From Lutimaribacter pacificus (GTDB lineage: Bacteria > Pseudomonadota > Alphaproteobacteria > Rhodobacterales > Rhodobacteraceae): a stretch of 64,000 bases of DNA. Shown here piece after piece: positions 23,758 through 33,492 of this stretch. Under the pieces are notes generated by a model. It was given only the letters and a program-made list of their open reading frames with translations, searched no databases and had not been told where the DNA came from. How positions within the stretch are numbered: the stretch's first letter is position 1; every line of letters starts with the position of its first letter. Both the position numbers and the translations under genes were made by a program. The stretch covers positions 62,001-126,000 of the forward strand of contig NZ_FQZZ01000002.1 in the NCBI RefSeq assembly GCF_900142185.1. The letters run 5' to 3'.

Positions 23758-24753
23758 TCACGCGAAGGCCCCGGCCGGGCGTATCGCCCCGGTCACCAGA
23801 CCCGCGAAATTGCGGATCGGCGCGTTCAGGAACTTGCGCGTCGCCGGATGATCGGCGTCGAGCAGGCCCAGCTTTACCAGGATCGCGGCAATGGCGCATT
23901 CCGCGCCGCGCGTGCCGCCATCGGTGATCTTCAGCGCGACGCCCAGTTTGCGCTCGGGGATGATGGCGATGAAAAATGCCTCGGCCCCGGTTTTCAGCGC
24001 CACGCGCCCGCCCATCGCGCGCATCAGTTCGGTGCAGGCGCGGCCTTCGCCGGCGACAAGCTCGGGGCAGGCGGTCATCGCGTCGCGCAGCGTTGCGGCG
24101 GCGCTTTGCTGCGTGCCGGCGCCATCACGCGCGGCGGCGAAAAAGGCCATCGCCCGCGCCATGCCATGCAGCGAGGTGGCGAAATTCGGGGCCGAACAGC
24201 CGTCGATGCCGAAACCGGGGCTGTCCTCGCCGGTGACCTCTTCGAACGCGGCCTTGCACGCCTTTTGCACGGGGTGGTCGGGGTCGACATAGTCGGGGCC
24301 TGCGCCCAGATGGTCGGCCAGCGTCAGGAATCCGGCGTGTTTGCCCGAGCAGTTGTTGTGGATGCGGCAGGGCGCGCGCCCTTCGCGGATCAGCGTATCG
24401 CGGATGTCCAGATCGCGCGGTTCCTGCGGGCCGCAACGGAAATCGTCATCGGTCTTGCCGATGTGATCCAGCCATGCCTGCACGCGCCCGACATGGATCG
24501 CGGCGGCGTTGTGCGAGGCGCAGGCCAGCGCGAAATGTTCCGTCCCCAACCCGTTCGCGGCGGCGGCACCGCTGGTCAGCAAGGGCAGCGCCTGGATCAT
24601 CTTGGCCGACGAACGCGGCAGGACGGTGGTTTCCGGGTCGCCCCAGGCCTGGACGATCTGACCGGTGTCGTCGCAGATCACCGCGTGGCCCATATGCACG
24701 CTTTCCAGAATCGGGCCGCGCCAGATCTCGGCCATGGGAACCGGGTTCGTCAT
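23758..24753 (-). CDS. Asparaginase of the AnsA-unrelated PF06089 (ReAV-like) family
   Basis: 331 residues. Motifs typical of this family are SSAKMIQALPLL, CASHNAAAIHVGRVQAWLDHIG, HNNCSGKHAGFL, GIDGCSAPNF and ITDGGTRGAECA. Members related to the rhizobial inducible asparaginase hydrolyse asparagine to aspartate and ammonia, using serine-lysine pairs (SSAK, CSGKH) and a cysteine-bound zinc. No signal peptide, so cytoplasmic. It stands alone. Confidence 0.82.
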   Translation of the reverse strand: MTNPVPMAEIWRGPILESVHMGHAVICDDTGQIVQAWGDPETTVLPRSSAKMIQALPLLTSGAAAANGLGTEHFALACASHNAAAIHVGRVQAWLDHIGKTDDDFRCGPQEPRDLDIRDTLIREGRAPCRIHNNCSGKHAGFLTLADHLGAGPDYVDPDHPVQKACKAAFEEVTGEDSPGFGIDGCSAPNFATSLHGMARAMAFFAAARDGAGTQQSAAATLRDAMTACPELVAGEGRACTELMRAMGGRVALKTGAEAFFIAIIPERKLGVALKITDGGTRGAECAIAAILVKLGLLDADHPATRKFLNAPIRNFAGLVTGAIRPAGAFA

Positions 24754-24920
24754 CGTCTTTGCCCTTCAAATCTGTGCGAAAATTCGCCAATGGCCCCTTT
24801 CACCGGTGGCGGATCATACGCTAATGTCGCAATGTCGAGACGGAGTGGTGCCGCAAGAGCAAAGCGAAAACAAGCGGCATCGGTTGAATTGAGGCTAACG
24901 GACAGCTGGAGGCTGGTCAC

Positions 24921-25448
24921 ATGGTATCACGGATTGCGAAAGGGCTGGTCTGCGCCACGATGGTGCTGGCGGGCACGCATACCTGGGCGCAGGACACGAG
25001 CGACAACCAGGTTGCCGCAAAAACCGATTGGAGCGTATTCGAAGACACCGATCCCAAGGAATGCTGGGCGGTATCCTCTCCGAAGGAAACGGTGAACATG
25101 CGCGACGGGCGCGTCGTCGCCGTGCGCCGGGGCGAAATCCTGTTCATGGCGTTTTACCGTCCCGGGGCAGGGGTGCAGGGGCAGCTGGGTTTCACCGGCG
25201 GTTATCCCTTTGCCAGCGGTTCGACCGTGAACCTGAATGTCGACGGCAACGAGTTCGAACTGTTCACCGAGGGCGAATGGGCCTGGCCGGCCTCGGCCGC
25301 GGACGATGCCAAGATCATCACCGCGATGAAGCGCGGTGCAAGCGCCATCCTGACCGCGCGGTCCTCGCGGGGCACCACGACGAAGGATACGTTCTCCCTT
25401 CTCGGGTTCACCGCCGCTCTGGAAGAGGCTGAAAAACGCTGCCAGTGA
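24921..25448 (+). CDS. Periplasmic invasion-associated locus B (IalB)-like protein
   Basis: 175 residues with a signal peptide (LVCATMVLAGTHTWAQ) and a GGAGG ribosome site. Mature segments ECWAVSSPKETVN, FYRPGAGVQGQLGFTGGYPF, FELFTEGEWAWPA and FSLLGFTAALEEAEKRC follow the IalB pattern, including paired cysteines near the start and end. In free-living bacteria the family's role is unknown; the name comes from Bartonella. Confidence 0.75.
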   Translation: MVSRIAKGLVCATMVLAGTHTWAQDTSDNQVAAKTDWSVFEDTDPKECWAVSSPKETVNMRDGRVVAVRRGEILFMAFYRPGAGVQGQLGFTGGYPFASGSTVNLNVDGNEFELFTEGEWAWPASAADDAKIITAMKRGASAILTARSSRGTTTKDTFSLLGFTAALEEAEKRCQ

Positions 25449-25855
25449 GGGGGGTGCAGAACCCACCGCAGAAACTTGCGAGTTGAACAATGCGCCTGCC
25501 CGGAACAGCCGCGCAGCGGCCCGGGCATCGCACGGCCGGGCGATTGGCTGCCGCAAGTGCCACGCTTTGAGGGAGCAGGTGGCTGCACGATAGAATGCCA
25601 GTCACAAATGTCGGATCGCCCGACCGCGGGCATGCGATGCCCTCTGTCGGGAACGGTTCACATGTCCCAAGGGGCTCTGAGCGGTCATCGCCGCCGCACT
25701 GTCCCTCACCCCATTCCCCATGCACTCCGCCGGGGGCTGTCTGAAATGCCACAACCCCCGGATCATGCGTTGCTTTTTCTGGACGGGCCCCGCGCCGTTC
25801 TGTAACTTGGGCACAAACCGGGGCGAAAAGACCCCGCACCTTGAGGCAGTCACAG
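25449..25855. other. Intergenic region containing a dispersed repeat
   Basis: 407 bp between the IalB-like gene and the aminotransferase. Most of it is repeat copy 1 (listed separately). I see no protein-coding content; the reading frames here are matched by equally empty ones at the second copy. The aminotransferase promoter probably lies in 25700-25840. Confidence 0.6.
25496..25644. repeat. Dispersed hairpin-forming repeat, copy 1
   Basis: 149 bp, highly similar to 56925-57084 apart from an 11-bp insertion there and scattered substitutions. The ends are inverted: GGGCATCGCACGGCC near the left and GCATGCGATGCCC near the right, each next to a GGGCGAT/ATCGCCC pair. The repeat can therefore fold into one long stem. 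It looks like a MITE or intergenic repeat family. Confidence 0.8.
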
Positions 25856-27034
25856 ATGTTTCCCGAGCGGTTCTCGAACCTACCGGCCTATGCGTTCCCG
25901 CGCCTGCGCGCGCTCCTTGACCCGCATCCAGCGGGCGGGCCGGTGCGTCATATGACCATCGGTGAGCCGAAACACCCCTTTCCCGCGTGGATTTCCGACA
26001 TCCTGAGCCGCGAAATGTCGGGTTTCGGGCAATACCCCCCGAACGAGGGCACGCCCGAACTGCGCGCCGCGATCACCGGCTGGCTGAACCGCCGCTATGG
26101 CGTGACGCTGGACCCGGACACGCAGGTGATGGCGCTGAACGGCACGCGCGAGGGGCTGTATAATGCCTGCATGGCGCTGGTGCCCGAGGCAAAGAACGGG
26201 GCGAAACCGGCGATCCTGATGCCGAACCCGTTTTATCAGGTCTACATGATCGGCGCGATCTCGGTGCAGGCCGAGCCCGTTTTCGTGCCGGCAACCCGCG
26301 AAACCGGGTATCTGCCCGATTACATGTCGCTGCCGGCCGAACTGCTGAACCGTGTGGCGGCGGCCTATATCTGTTCGCCCGCGAACCCGCAGGGCGCGGT
26401 GGCAAGCCGGGCCTACTGGACCGACCTGATCGGGCTGGCCGAGACATATGATTTCCAGGTCTTCGCCGACGAATGTTACAGCGAAATCTACCGGGGCGAG
26501 CCGCCTGTCGGTGCGTTGGACGTAGCCGCGGAAATGGGCGCGCATCCTGACAGGGTGGTGGTGTTCCATTCGCTGTCCAAGCGGTCGAACCTGCCGGGGC
26601 TGCGTTCGGGCTTCGTGGCCGGGGGTGCGGAAAGCATCCAGCGGATCAGGCAATTGCGCGCCTATTCCGGCGCACCGCTGCCGCTGCCCCTGCAGCGCGT
26701 GGCCGAGGCCGTCTGGACGGATGAGGCGCATGTGCAGGAAAACCGCGCGCTTTACCGCGAAAAGTACGCGGTCGCGGACGAGATTTTCGCGGGCATCAAC
26801 AGCTACCAGGGCCCCGAGGCGGGGTTCTTCCTCTGGCTGCCCGTCGAGGATGGCGAAGAGGCCGCATTGAAAGCCTGGACCGAAACCGGCGTGCGGGTTC
26901 TGCCCGGCGCCTATCTGAGCCGCGACACGGCGCAGGGCAATCCGGGCAAGGGGTATATCAGGGTCGCGATGGTGGCCCCCCTGGACGAGATGCGCGAGGG
27001 GCTGATCGCCCTGCGCGACTGCATCTACAGGTAA
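25856..27034 (+). CDS. dapC: Class I/II aminotransferase, probably succinyldiaminopimelate transaminase
   Basis: 392 residues from the ATG at 25856, preceded by TTGAGGC. The pyridoxal lysine lies in HSLSKRSNLPGLRSGFVAGG, a motif characteristic of DapC, which converts succinyl-amino-ketopimelate to succinyldiaminopimelate in lysine and peptidoglycan synthesis. IGEPKHPFP and ICSPANPQGAV are also typical. Another class I transaminase activity is possible. ftsK follows 27 bp later on the same strand. Confidence 0.78.
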   Translation: MFPERFSNLPAYAFPRLRALLDPHPAGGPVRHMTIGEPKHPFPAWISDILSREMSGFGQYPPNEGTPELRAAITGWLNRRYGVTLDPDTQVMALNGTREGLYNACMALVPEAKNGAKPAILMPNPFYQVYMIGAISVQAEPVFVPATRETGYLPDYMSLPAELLNRVAAAYICSPANPQGAVASRAYWTDLIGLAETYDFQVFADECYSEIYRGEPPVGALDVAAEMGAHPDRVVVFHSLSKRSNLPGLRSGFVAGGAESIQRIRQLRAYSGAPLPLPLQRVAEAVWTDEAHVQENRALYREKYAVADEIFAGINSYQGPEAGFFLWLPVEDGEEAALKAWTETGVRVLPGAYLSRDTAQGNPGKGYIRVAMVAPLDEMREGLIALRDCIYR

Positions 27035-27061
27035 AGAAAAGAAGAGAAGACGAGGCGAGGC

Positions 27062-29959
27062 ATGGCATATCAGACAAGGGGGCGTGATCCGCTGTTCGAC
27101 AGCGACATGGCCGAGGCAATCGAAAAGCGCGGCAAGGAATTGCTGGGGATCGGCCTGCTGGTGCTGGCCGCCGCCGCCGCTGCGATGGTCATGAGCTATC
27201 ATCCCGAGGACCCGTCCTTCCTGTCGGCCACCGATCAGCCGGTGCAGAACTGGCTGGGCCGGTTCGGCGCCTCGATCGCCGCGCCGCTGTTCATGATCGT
27301 GGGATGGGCGGCCTGGGGCCTGCCCATCGTGCTGGGGGCCTGGGGGATGCGCCTGATGCTGCATCGCGGGGCGGATCGCGCCGTGGGCCGCCTGATCTTT
27401 GCCCCGATCTGGATCGCCGTGCTGTCGCTCTATGCCGCGTCGCTGACGCCCGGTGCCGAATGGGCGCAAACCCATTCCTTCGGTCTGGGCGGGCTGTTCG
27501 GCGATACCGTCATGGGCACGCTTCTGGGTATCCTGCCGGTCGGCGCGGCCTTCGGGCTCAAGCTGATCTCGGTGCTTCTGGGGGCCGGAATGCTGGTTCT
27601 GGGCGCCTTCGTGCTGGGCTTTACCATGCCGGAACTGCGCCGTATCGCCCGGTTCCTTCTGGTCGGTCTCGTCGTGGCCTATGCCGGCCTGATGACGCTG
27701 CTGGGCCGGGGTGCCGGCGGTGCCGTGCAGGCGGCCCGCGCGATGCAGGCCCGCGCCGCCGACCGCAAGGCCGAGCGCGAGTTCGCCGCGCAGGAGGCCG
27801 CGGAATACGCCGCCGCGCAACAGGCCGTGGCCCCGCCGATGACGCACCGGGTGCGCCGGGCCGAACCGCCGCTTTCGGGTATGCCCGAACTGGTCGAGGA
27901 CGAGGAAGAGCCCGCGCGCAGCGGCCTGTTCGCCCGTATGCCCAGCCTGATCCGCCGCCCCGAAACCATGCCCGAGCCCGAGCTTGTCACCCCCGACCCT
28001 GTGGCCGGCGATGCCGAGATGCCGGGCGATGATCGCATCCGCGCCAAGATCGCCGATGTCATCAAAAGCCGCGCGCGCGGCGGGGCCGCCATCATCGCGC
28101 CCGGCACGGCGCCTTTGACCAAAGGGCGTGGCCGCGGGCCGGACCCGTTGCTGCTGAACACCGGCCGCGCGGCGGGTGCCTTGCCGCCCGAGCCGCCCCT
28201 GACCGCCGCGCAGGCGGCGCAGCCCGCCCTGTCGGTGCCCCCCGCGCCCGCCGCCTTCGACGATGAGGAGGAGGATGACGACGCCTATCTGCCGTTGCAG
28301 GATCAGCAGGTGACCCACCCCGCGATCCCGGTGGCCGAGCCGCGCAAGGTGGTGCAGCACCCGGTGCGCAAGCCGGTGCAGCCCTCGACCCGCGCCCGCG
28401 CCGAGGCGCAGCCCGCCCTGCCGCTGGAAGAACGCGCCGCCATCGAATACGACCTGCCGCCGCTGTCGCTGCTGTCCAGCCCCGAAACCGTGCAACGCCA
28501 TCACCTGAGCGACGAGGCGCTTGAGGAAAACGCGCGTATGCTGGAAACCGTGCTGGACGATTACGGCGTCAAGGGCGAGATCGTCAGCGTCCGCCCCGGC
28601 CCCGTCGTGACCATGTACGAGCTGGAACCCGCGCCGGGCCTCAAGGCCAGCCGCGTGATCGGCCTGGCCGACGATATCGCGCGCTCGATGTCGGCGCTGT
28701 CGGCCCGCGTGTCCACCGTGCCGGGCCGCAGCGTGATCGGGATCGAACTGCCCAACGATTACCGCGAGATGGTGAATTTCCGCGAAGTCCTGTCCAGCCG
28801 CGACTATGGCGACGGCAAGCACAAGCTGCCGCTGGCGCTGGGCAAGGATATCGGCGGCGATCCGGTTGTGGCGAACCTGTCCAAGATGCCCCACCTGCTG
28901 ATCGCGGGGACCACGGGCTCGGGCAAGTCGGTGGCGATCAACACCATGATCCTGTCGCTGCTCTACAAGCTGACGCCGGAAGAATGCCGGCTGATCATGA
29001 TCGACCCCAAGATGCTGGAACTGTCGGTCTATGACGGTATCCCGCACCTTCTGTCGCCCGTCGTGACCGACCCGAAAAAGGCGGTTGTCGCCCTGAAATG
29101 GGTCGTGGGCGAGATGGAGGAGCGTTATCGCAAGATGTCCAAGATGGGCGTGCGCAACATCGACGGCTATAACAGCCGCGTGGCGGACGCGCTGGCCAAG
29201 GGCGAGATGTTCAGCCGCACGGTGCAGACCGGGTTTGACGACGAAACCGGCGAACCCGTGTTCGAGACCGAGGAATTCGCACCCGAGAAGATGCCCTATA
29301 TCGTCGTGATCGTGGACGAGATGGCCGACCTGATGATGGTCGCGGGCAAAGAGATCGAAGCCTGCATTCAGCGCCTGGCACAGATGGCGCGGGCCAGCGG
29401 CATTCACCTGATCATGGCAACGCAGCGGCCCTCGGTCGACGTGATCACCGGCACGATCAAGGCGAACTTTCCCACGCGGATCTCGTTCCAGGTGACGTCG
29501 AAGATCGACAGTCGCACCATCCTGGGCGAACAGGGGGCCGAGCAACTGCTGGGTCAGGGCGACATGCTGTATATGGCGGGCGGGGCCAAGATCACCCGCT
29601 GCCACGCGCCCTTCGTGTCGGACGAAGAAGTCGAGGAAATCGTCAACCACCTGAAATCCTACGGCCCGCCCGAATATATCGGCGGTGTCGTGGAAGGCCC
29701 CGACGACGACAAGGCAGACAATATCGACGCGGTTCTGGGCCTGAACACGGGCGGCAACACCACGGGCGAGGATGCGCTTTACGATCAGGCGGTGGCGATT
29801 GCGATCAAGGACCGCAAATGCTCGACCTCCTATATCCAGCGCAAGCTGGGCATCGGCTATAACAAGGCCGCGCGCCTGGTCGAGCAGATGGAGGACGAGG
29901 GCATCGTCAGCACCGCCAACCATGTCGGCAAGCGCGAGATCCTGGTGCCCGAGCAATAA
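27062..29959 (+). CDS. ftsK: FtsK/SpoIIIE DNA translocase
   Basis: 965 residues. Four or so membrane segments fill residues 20-220, followed by a long low-complexity proline/alanine linker (about 220-480). The motor domain has Walker [16 protein letters not shown] near 613 and Walker [13 protein letters not shown] near 755. The C-terminal winged-helix gamma domain reads [30 protein letters not shown]. It pumps chromosome ends across the division septum and activates XerCD recombination. Confidence 0.96.
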   Translation: MAYQTRGRDPLFDSDMAEAIEKRGKELLGIGLLVLAAAAAAMVMSYHPEDPSFLSATDQPVQNWLGRFGASIAAPLFMIVGWAAWGLPIVLGAWGMRLMLHRGADRAVGRLIFAPIWIAVLSLYAASLTPGAEWAQTHSFGLGGLFGDTVMGTLLGILPVGAAFGLKLISVLLGAGMLVLGAFVLGFTMPELRRIARFLLVGLVVAYAGLMTLLGRGAGGAVQAARAMQARAADRKAEREFAAQEAAEYAAAQQAVAPPMTHRVRRAEPPLSGMPELVEDEEEPARSGLFARMPSLIRRPETMPEPELVTPDPVAGDAEMPGDDRIRAKIADVIKSRARGGAAIIAPGTAPLTKGRGRGPDPLLLNTGRAAGALPPEPPLTAAQAAQPALSVPPAPAAFDDEEEDDDAYLPLQDQQVTHPAIPVAEPRKVVQHPVRKPVQPSTRARAEAQPALPLEERAAIEYDLPPLSLLSSPETVQRHHLSDEALEENARMLETVLDDYGVKGEIVSVRPGPVVTMYELEPAPGLKASRVIGLADDIARSMSALSARVSTVPGRSVIGIELPNDYREMVNFREVLSSRDYGDGKHKLPLALGKDIGGDPVVANLSKMPHLLIAGTTGSGKSVAINTMILSLLYKLTPEECRLIMIDPKMLELSVYDGIPHLLSPVVTDPKKAVVALKWVVGEMEERYRKMSKMGVRNIDGYNSRVADALAKGEMFSRTVQTGFDDETGEPVFETEEFAPEKMPYIVVIVDEMADLMMVAGKEIEACIQRLAQMARASGIHLIMATQRPSVDVITGTIKANFPTRISFQVTSKIDSRTILGEQGAEQLLGQGDMLYMAGGAKITRCHAPFVSDEEVEEIVNHLKSYGPPEYIGGVVEGPDDDKADNIDAVLGLNTGGNTTGEDALYDQAVAIAIKDRKCSTSYIQRKLGIGYNKAARLVEQMEDEGIVSTANHVGKREILVPEQ

Positions 29960-30040
29960 ATCGCCCGATGACATCCCCGTCGCGTGAACGTGACGGGGGG
30001 TATCTGGCGCGTTGGTGCATCACGGCATAGTTTCGGGGGC

Positions 30041-30646
30041 ATGATGGTGTTTCGTTCCTTTCTTGCGGCGGCCCTGCTGGTTGCCACAACCCTGCCCGCG
30101 GCGGCCGAGAAGCTGTCGCTGGCGGAAATCTCGCGCTATCTGAACGACCTGCAAACGGCGCAGGGCGCGTTTACCCAGATCAACGATGACGGCACGATCG
30201 ACACCGGCACGATCTATATCAAGCGTCCGGGGCGCGTGCGGTTCGAATATGCGCCGCCAAACCCGGCGCTGGTGCTGGCGGGCGCGGGCAGCGTGGCGGT
30301 GTTCGACGCGCGGTCGAACATGGGGCCGGATGTCTATCCGCTGAACCAGACGCCGCTGTCGATCATCCTGGCGCGCGATGTCGACCTGACCCGCGCGCGC
30401 ATGGTGGTGGGGCACGAAACGGACGGGACGACCACGACGGTAACGGCGCAGGACCCCGACAATCCCGATTACGGGAATATCCAGCTGGTCTTTACCGCCA
30501 ACCCGACAGAGCTGCGCCAGTGGAAGATCAACGACAGCGCGGGCGGCACGACAACCGTGGTGCTGGGCGAGATGACGGTCGGCGGTGCCATCAGCAACCG
30601 CCAGTTCGATATCCAGCGCGAGGCCGAAAGGCGCAGCGGCCGCTAG
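30041..30646 (+). CDS. lolA: Outer-membrane lipoprotein carrier LolA
   Basis: 201 residues from the ATG at 30041 (MMVFRSFLAAALLVATTLPAAA is a signal peptide); the frame extends 19 codons upstream without signal character. The mature part has the LolA pattern: SRYLNDLQTAQGAFTQI, GTIYIKRPGRVRFEYAPPNPALVLA, and conserved PLSIIL and LGEMTVGG segments. LolA shuttles lipoproteins across the periplasm. It follows ftsK after 81 bp, a common arrangement in alphaproteobacteria. Confidence 0.9.
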   Translation: MMVFRSFLAAALLVATTLPAAAEKLSLAEISRYLNDLQTAQGAFTQINDDGTIDTGTIYIKRPGRVRFEYAPPNPALVLAGAGSVAVFDARSNMGPDVYPLNQTPLSIILARDVDLTRARMVVGHETDGTTTTVTAQDPDNPDYGNIQLVFTANPTELRQWKINDSAGGTTTVVLGEMTVGGAISNRQFDIQREAERRSGR

Positions 30647-30654
30647 GGCCGGGA

Positions 30655-31596
30655 TCAGGCGGTCAGCAGGGCGATGTGATCCATCGTCAGGCCGGCCCCG
30701 GTTGCGAAACTGGCGATCGGCACACCGTTCATGGTCAGAGCCATCCGGTCGGGGGTCTGCATATCCTCGGCAAGGCCCAGTGTCGGCTCAGCCCCCGTTG
30801 ACGCGTCATAGACGATGACGATCTGGTCCTCTTCGGGGTCGAAGTCGCTTACGAAAACCGGGTCGGCGATCCAGTCGCCCAGAATGACCGTGTCGGCCCC
30901 GTCGCCTGTGTCGATATGGTCGCCATCTCCGCCTTCGATCACGTCATTGCCGCCACCACCGTTCAGGAAATCCGCAGCATCGTCGCCGCGCCCCGTCAGG
31001 GTGTCGTGGCCCCAGCCGCCGAACAGGGTATCGGCATCGGCCCCGCCATCCAGAACATCGTGCCCCAGCCCGCCATGCAGCGTGTCGTTGCCGGCATCGC
31101 CTTGCAGCGTATCGCTGCCATCGCCGCCGACCAGACTGTCATCGCCGGTCCCGCCGGACAGCAGGTCGTCATCCGCGGCGCCGAACAGCGTGTCGTTACC
31201 GTCATCCCCCTGCAAAAGATCGTCGCCGGTGTCGCCCTGCAGCGTATCGTCACCATTGCCGCCCGACAGGCTGTCGTCGCCTGCCTCGCCATGCAGGTCG
31301 TCATCGCCTGCGCCGCCCGACAGGCTGTCATTCCCGTCGCCGCCGCCCATTTCGTCGATGCCATCGCCGCCGGTCAGGATATCGTCGCCATCCCCGCCCG
31401 CGATCGTCTGGTCGCCACCCCCGTCCGGCAACCCGTCCGAGGCGAGCCGGACAAGGTCGGGCACATCGCCGGTCGCGGTTTCGCCGGGCGTGTCGGGGGC
31501 ATCGGTTTCGACCTCTCCATCATCCTCTTCCGGCATCACGGCGACGACGGCGGCCCCGGCCATCATAAGGCCCAGCAGACTGGCAAGCATCAACAT
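30655..31596 (-). CDS. Small RTX-type calcium-binding protein with N-terminal membrane segment
   Basis: 313 residues from the ATG at 31596. A single hydrophobic N-terminus ([21 protein letters not shown]) precedes an acidic linker (about 25-60). Some fifteen glycine/aspartate nonapeptides of the GGxGxDxLx kind follow, e.g. [18 protein letters not shown] and [10 protein letters not shown]. The C-terminal 70 residues ([18 protein letters not shown]) resemble the end domain of other Roseobacter RTX proteins. It is probably anchored or exported and binds calcium; its target is unknown. It converges on lolA with 8 bp between stops. Confidence 0.8.
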   Translation of the reverse strand: MLMLASLLGLMMAGAAVVAVMPEEDDGEVETDAPDTPGETATGDVPDLVRLASDGLPDGGGDQTIAGGDGDDILTGGDGIDEMGGGDGNDSLSGGAGDDDLHGEAGDDSLSGGNGDDTLQGDTGDDLLQGDDGNDTLFGAADDDLLSGGTGDDSLVGGDGSDTLQGDAGNDTLHGGLGHDVLDGGADADTLFGGWGHDTLTGRGDDAADFLNGGGGNDVIEGGDGDHIDTGDGADTVILGDWIADPVFVSDFDPEEDQIVIVYDASTGAEPTLGLAEDMQTPDRMALTMNGVPIASFATGAGLTMDHIALLTA

Positions 31597-31679
31597 GGTT
31601 CTAACCCCGGAAACACACACCCCAACGGCACTCTGCCACAGATAGGGTGAGTCGGATCAGATACAATCGGAAGGCGTGG

Positions 31680-31955
31680 TTAACGGATTTGCCCGATCTC
31701 GTCGGCGATCTGGCGTGCCCATTGGCCGACGATGGGCAGGAATTCGATCTGCGACAACCACCACGCCAGCAGCGAAACAAGGATCGTCGCCCCCACGACC
31801 GAGCCCAGGCCAAAGGCCATCCCGCGCAGGAACTGGAACATCAGCATTTTCCGGGGCTTGTCATGCATCCGCACGAAACGGTGGCTGTTCAGCAGCGCCA
31901 CCTCGCGCGAAAGGCGCTCGATCGCGTCCTTCAGATCGCTTTGCCCGTCAGCCAT
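31680..31955 (-). CDS. DUF5665-type small membrane protein
   Basis: 91 residues. An N-terminal helix (DLKDAIERLSREVALLNSH) is followed by a conserved FLRGMAFGLGSVVGATILVSLLAWWLSQIEFLP segment with one membrane span. Proteins of this size and layout are widespread in Rhodobacteraceae, function unknown. Its start overlaps the DUF1643 stop by 8 bp, so the two are coupled. Confidence 0.75.
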   Translation of the reverse strand: MADGQSDLKDAIERLSREVALLNSHRFVRMHDKPRKMLMFQFLRGMAFGLGSVVGATILVSLLAWWLSQIEFLPIVGQWARQIADEIGQIR

Positions 31956-32484
31956 CGGATGTCCTTTCGTCGCGGCCAGGCAGCCACGGTTCGGGTTGCC
32001 GGGTATAGGCGATGTAAAGCGGGTGCTTCGGATGCCCCGCCTGCGTCAGGCCCAGATGGTGCACCGCGCGGCCGGTGCCGCGCAACAGCGCCTCGACCTG
32101 CGCACCGCGATCCAGATGCGCACCATGCGCCCCCCAGGCGGCGATGATCCGGTCGGCCCAGGGGCAGCTTTCAGCGATGGCCGCATTGTTCGCCGGGCCC
32201 ACAGGATCGGCGGCGGCGCGCATCTTTTTCGGGTCGGTATCGCGCCATGCAAAGATGTTGGTCACGCGGAACGCGCCGAACCCCAGCGCGCGGGCGCGGC
32301 GTTCGCAGCGTTCCACGGTGGGGTCGTTCTGCACCTCGGTCGCGGTCGACGGGTTCAGCATGATGAACAGGGCCCGCCGCCCGGCAGGTTCCCACACCCG
32401 CGTCAGAAGATAGCGGTAGCGTTCGCAATCCGAATAGACGGCGGTGGAATGGGCATCGCCCTTTTGAAACTCGCGCGTGATCAT
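31948..32484 (-). CDS. DUF1643 family protein
   Basis: 178 residues. The diagnostic start of this family, RYLLTRVWEPAGRRALFIMLNPSTATEVQNDPTVERCERRA, is present, followed by FRVTNIFAWRDTDPKKM. The biochemical role is unknown; members are common in bacteria and phages. It is followed by the DUF5665 gene with an 8-bp overlap and preceded by truB on the same strand. Confidence 0.85.
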   Translation of the reverse strand: MITREFQKGDAHSTAVYSDCERYRYLLTRVWEPAGRRALFIMLNPSTATEVQNDPTVERCERRARALGFGAFRVTNIFAWRDTDPKKMRAAADPVGPANNAAIAESCPWADRIIAAWGAHGAHLDRGAQVEALLRGTGRAVHHLGLTQAGHPKHPLYIAYTRQPEPWLPGRDERTSDG

Positions 32485-32522
32485 GCAGGGTTTTTGCCGG
32501 TCTGTGCGATGCGTTGCAAGGG

Positions 32523-33428
32523 TCAGGCGTTGAACACGCGGCTGGGATGCAGCTCACCCGACTTGTAGCGGCCCACGGCCACCGCCTGCCCCTGGTAGGA
32601 GGCCCAGCATTCCTCGCCATACTCGACATCGCTGGCGATCACCATGCCGGGGTTGCCGTTACGCAGCCGGGTCGCGCCCTGATCGGTGCAGGTGACCTGC
32701 GGCAGGTCCGCCAGCCCGGTTTCCAGCGGCAGCAGCAACGCGTCAAGTTCCGGCTGCCGGGCCAGTTCCTCGAGCCGGTCCAGCGTAACCGCCTCTTCCA
32801 CGTCGAAGGGGCCGGACCAGATCCGCCGCAGCCGGGTGACATGGCCATGACACCCCAGAACCTCGCCCAGATCGCGGGCGATGGCGCGCACATAGCCGCC
32901 CTTGCCGCAGGTCATTTCCAGCGTGACATGGTCGGGATCGGGCCGGTCCACCAGCACCAGCTCTTCGACCCAGAGGGGGCGGGCCGCGATTTCGACCTCT
33001 TCGCCCTCGCGCGCAAGCTTGTAGGCGCGCTGCCCGTCGATCTTGACCGCCGAGAATTTCGGCGGAACCTGCATGATCTCGCCCAGGAACCCGCCAAGCG
33101 CCTGCTTGATCTCGTCGTCGGAAGGGCGGGTCTCGCTTTCGGCGACCACCTCGCCCTCGGCATCGTCGGTGTTGGTGGCCTGGCCCAGCCGCATGGTGAA
33201 TTCATACGCCTTCATCGCGTCGGTGACGAAAGGCACGGTCTTGGTCGCCTCGCCCAGTGCCACCGCCAGAACCCCCGTCGCCTCGGGGTCGAGGGTGCCG
33301 GCATGGCCCGCCTTGTTGGCGTCGAACGCCCAGCGGACCTTGTTCACCACCGCGGTCGAGGTCAGGCCCGCGGGTTTGTCCACGACCAGCCAGCCGGAAA
33401 TGTCGCGGCCCTTTTTCCTGCGTCCCAT
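32523..33428 (-). CDS. truB: tRNA pseudouridine-55 synthase
   Basis: 301 residues. The catalytic aspartate is in [13 protein letters not shown], preceded by the conserved [21 protein letters not shown]. Further motifs: [20 protein letters not shown] and [15 protein letters not shown]. It makes the universal pseudouridine of the tRNA T-loop. In many bacteria truB lies by rpsO and infB; here it stands by DUF1643 instead. Confidence 0.95.
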   Translation of the reverse strand: MGRRKKGRDISGWLVVDKPAGLTSTAVVNKVRWAFDANKAGHAGTLDPEATGVLAVALGEATKTVPFVTDAMKAYEFTMRLGQATNTDDAEGEVVAESETRPSDDEIKQALGGFLGEIMQVPPKFSAVKIDGQRAYKLAREGEEVEIAARPLWVEELVLVDRPDPDHVTLEMTCGKGGYVRAIARDLGEVLGCHGHVTRLRRIWSGPFDVEEAVTLDRLEELARQPELDALLLPLETGLADLPQVTCTDQGATRLRNGNPGMVIASDVEYGEECWASYQGQAVAVGRYKSGELHPSRVFNA

Positions 33429-33492
33429 GCGCCTGTGCCCTTACCAGAGAAAGCGGCGGGGTAGCCCAAGCGCCGCGCGCTGTCAAACGCCC

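Noticed and set aside
25408-25839. Minus-strand frame beginning MTGILSCSHLLP, echoed at 56.7-57.0 kb
   Set aside because: The similarity comes from the dispersed DNA repeat; the frames differ in length and have no coding character.
25880-29974. Very long open frame antisense to the aminotransferase and ftsK genes
   Set aside because: It mirrors the high-G+C codon pattern of two well-identified genes and has low-complexity His/Gly/Arg content.
30900-31400. Short-period DNA repeats in the RTX gene
   Set aside because: Explained by glycine/aspartate nonapeptides.
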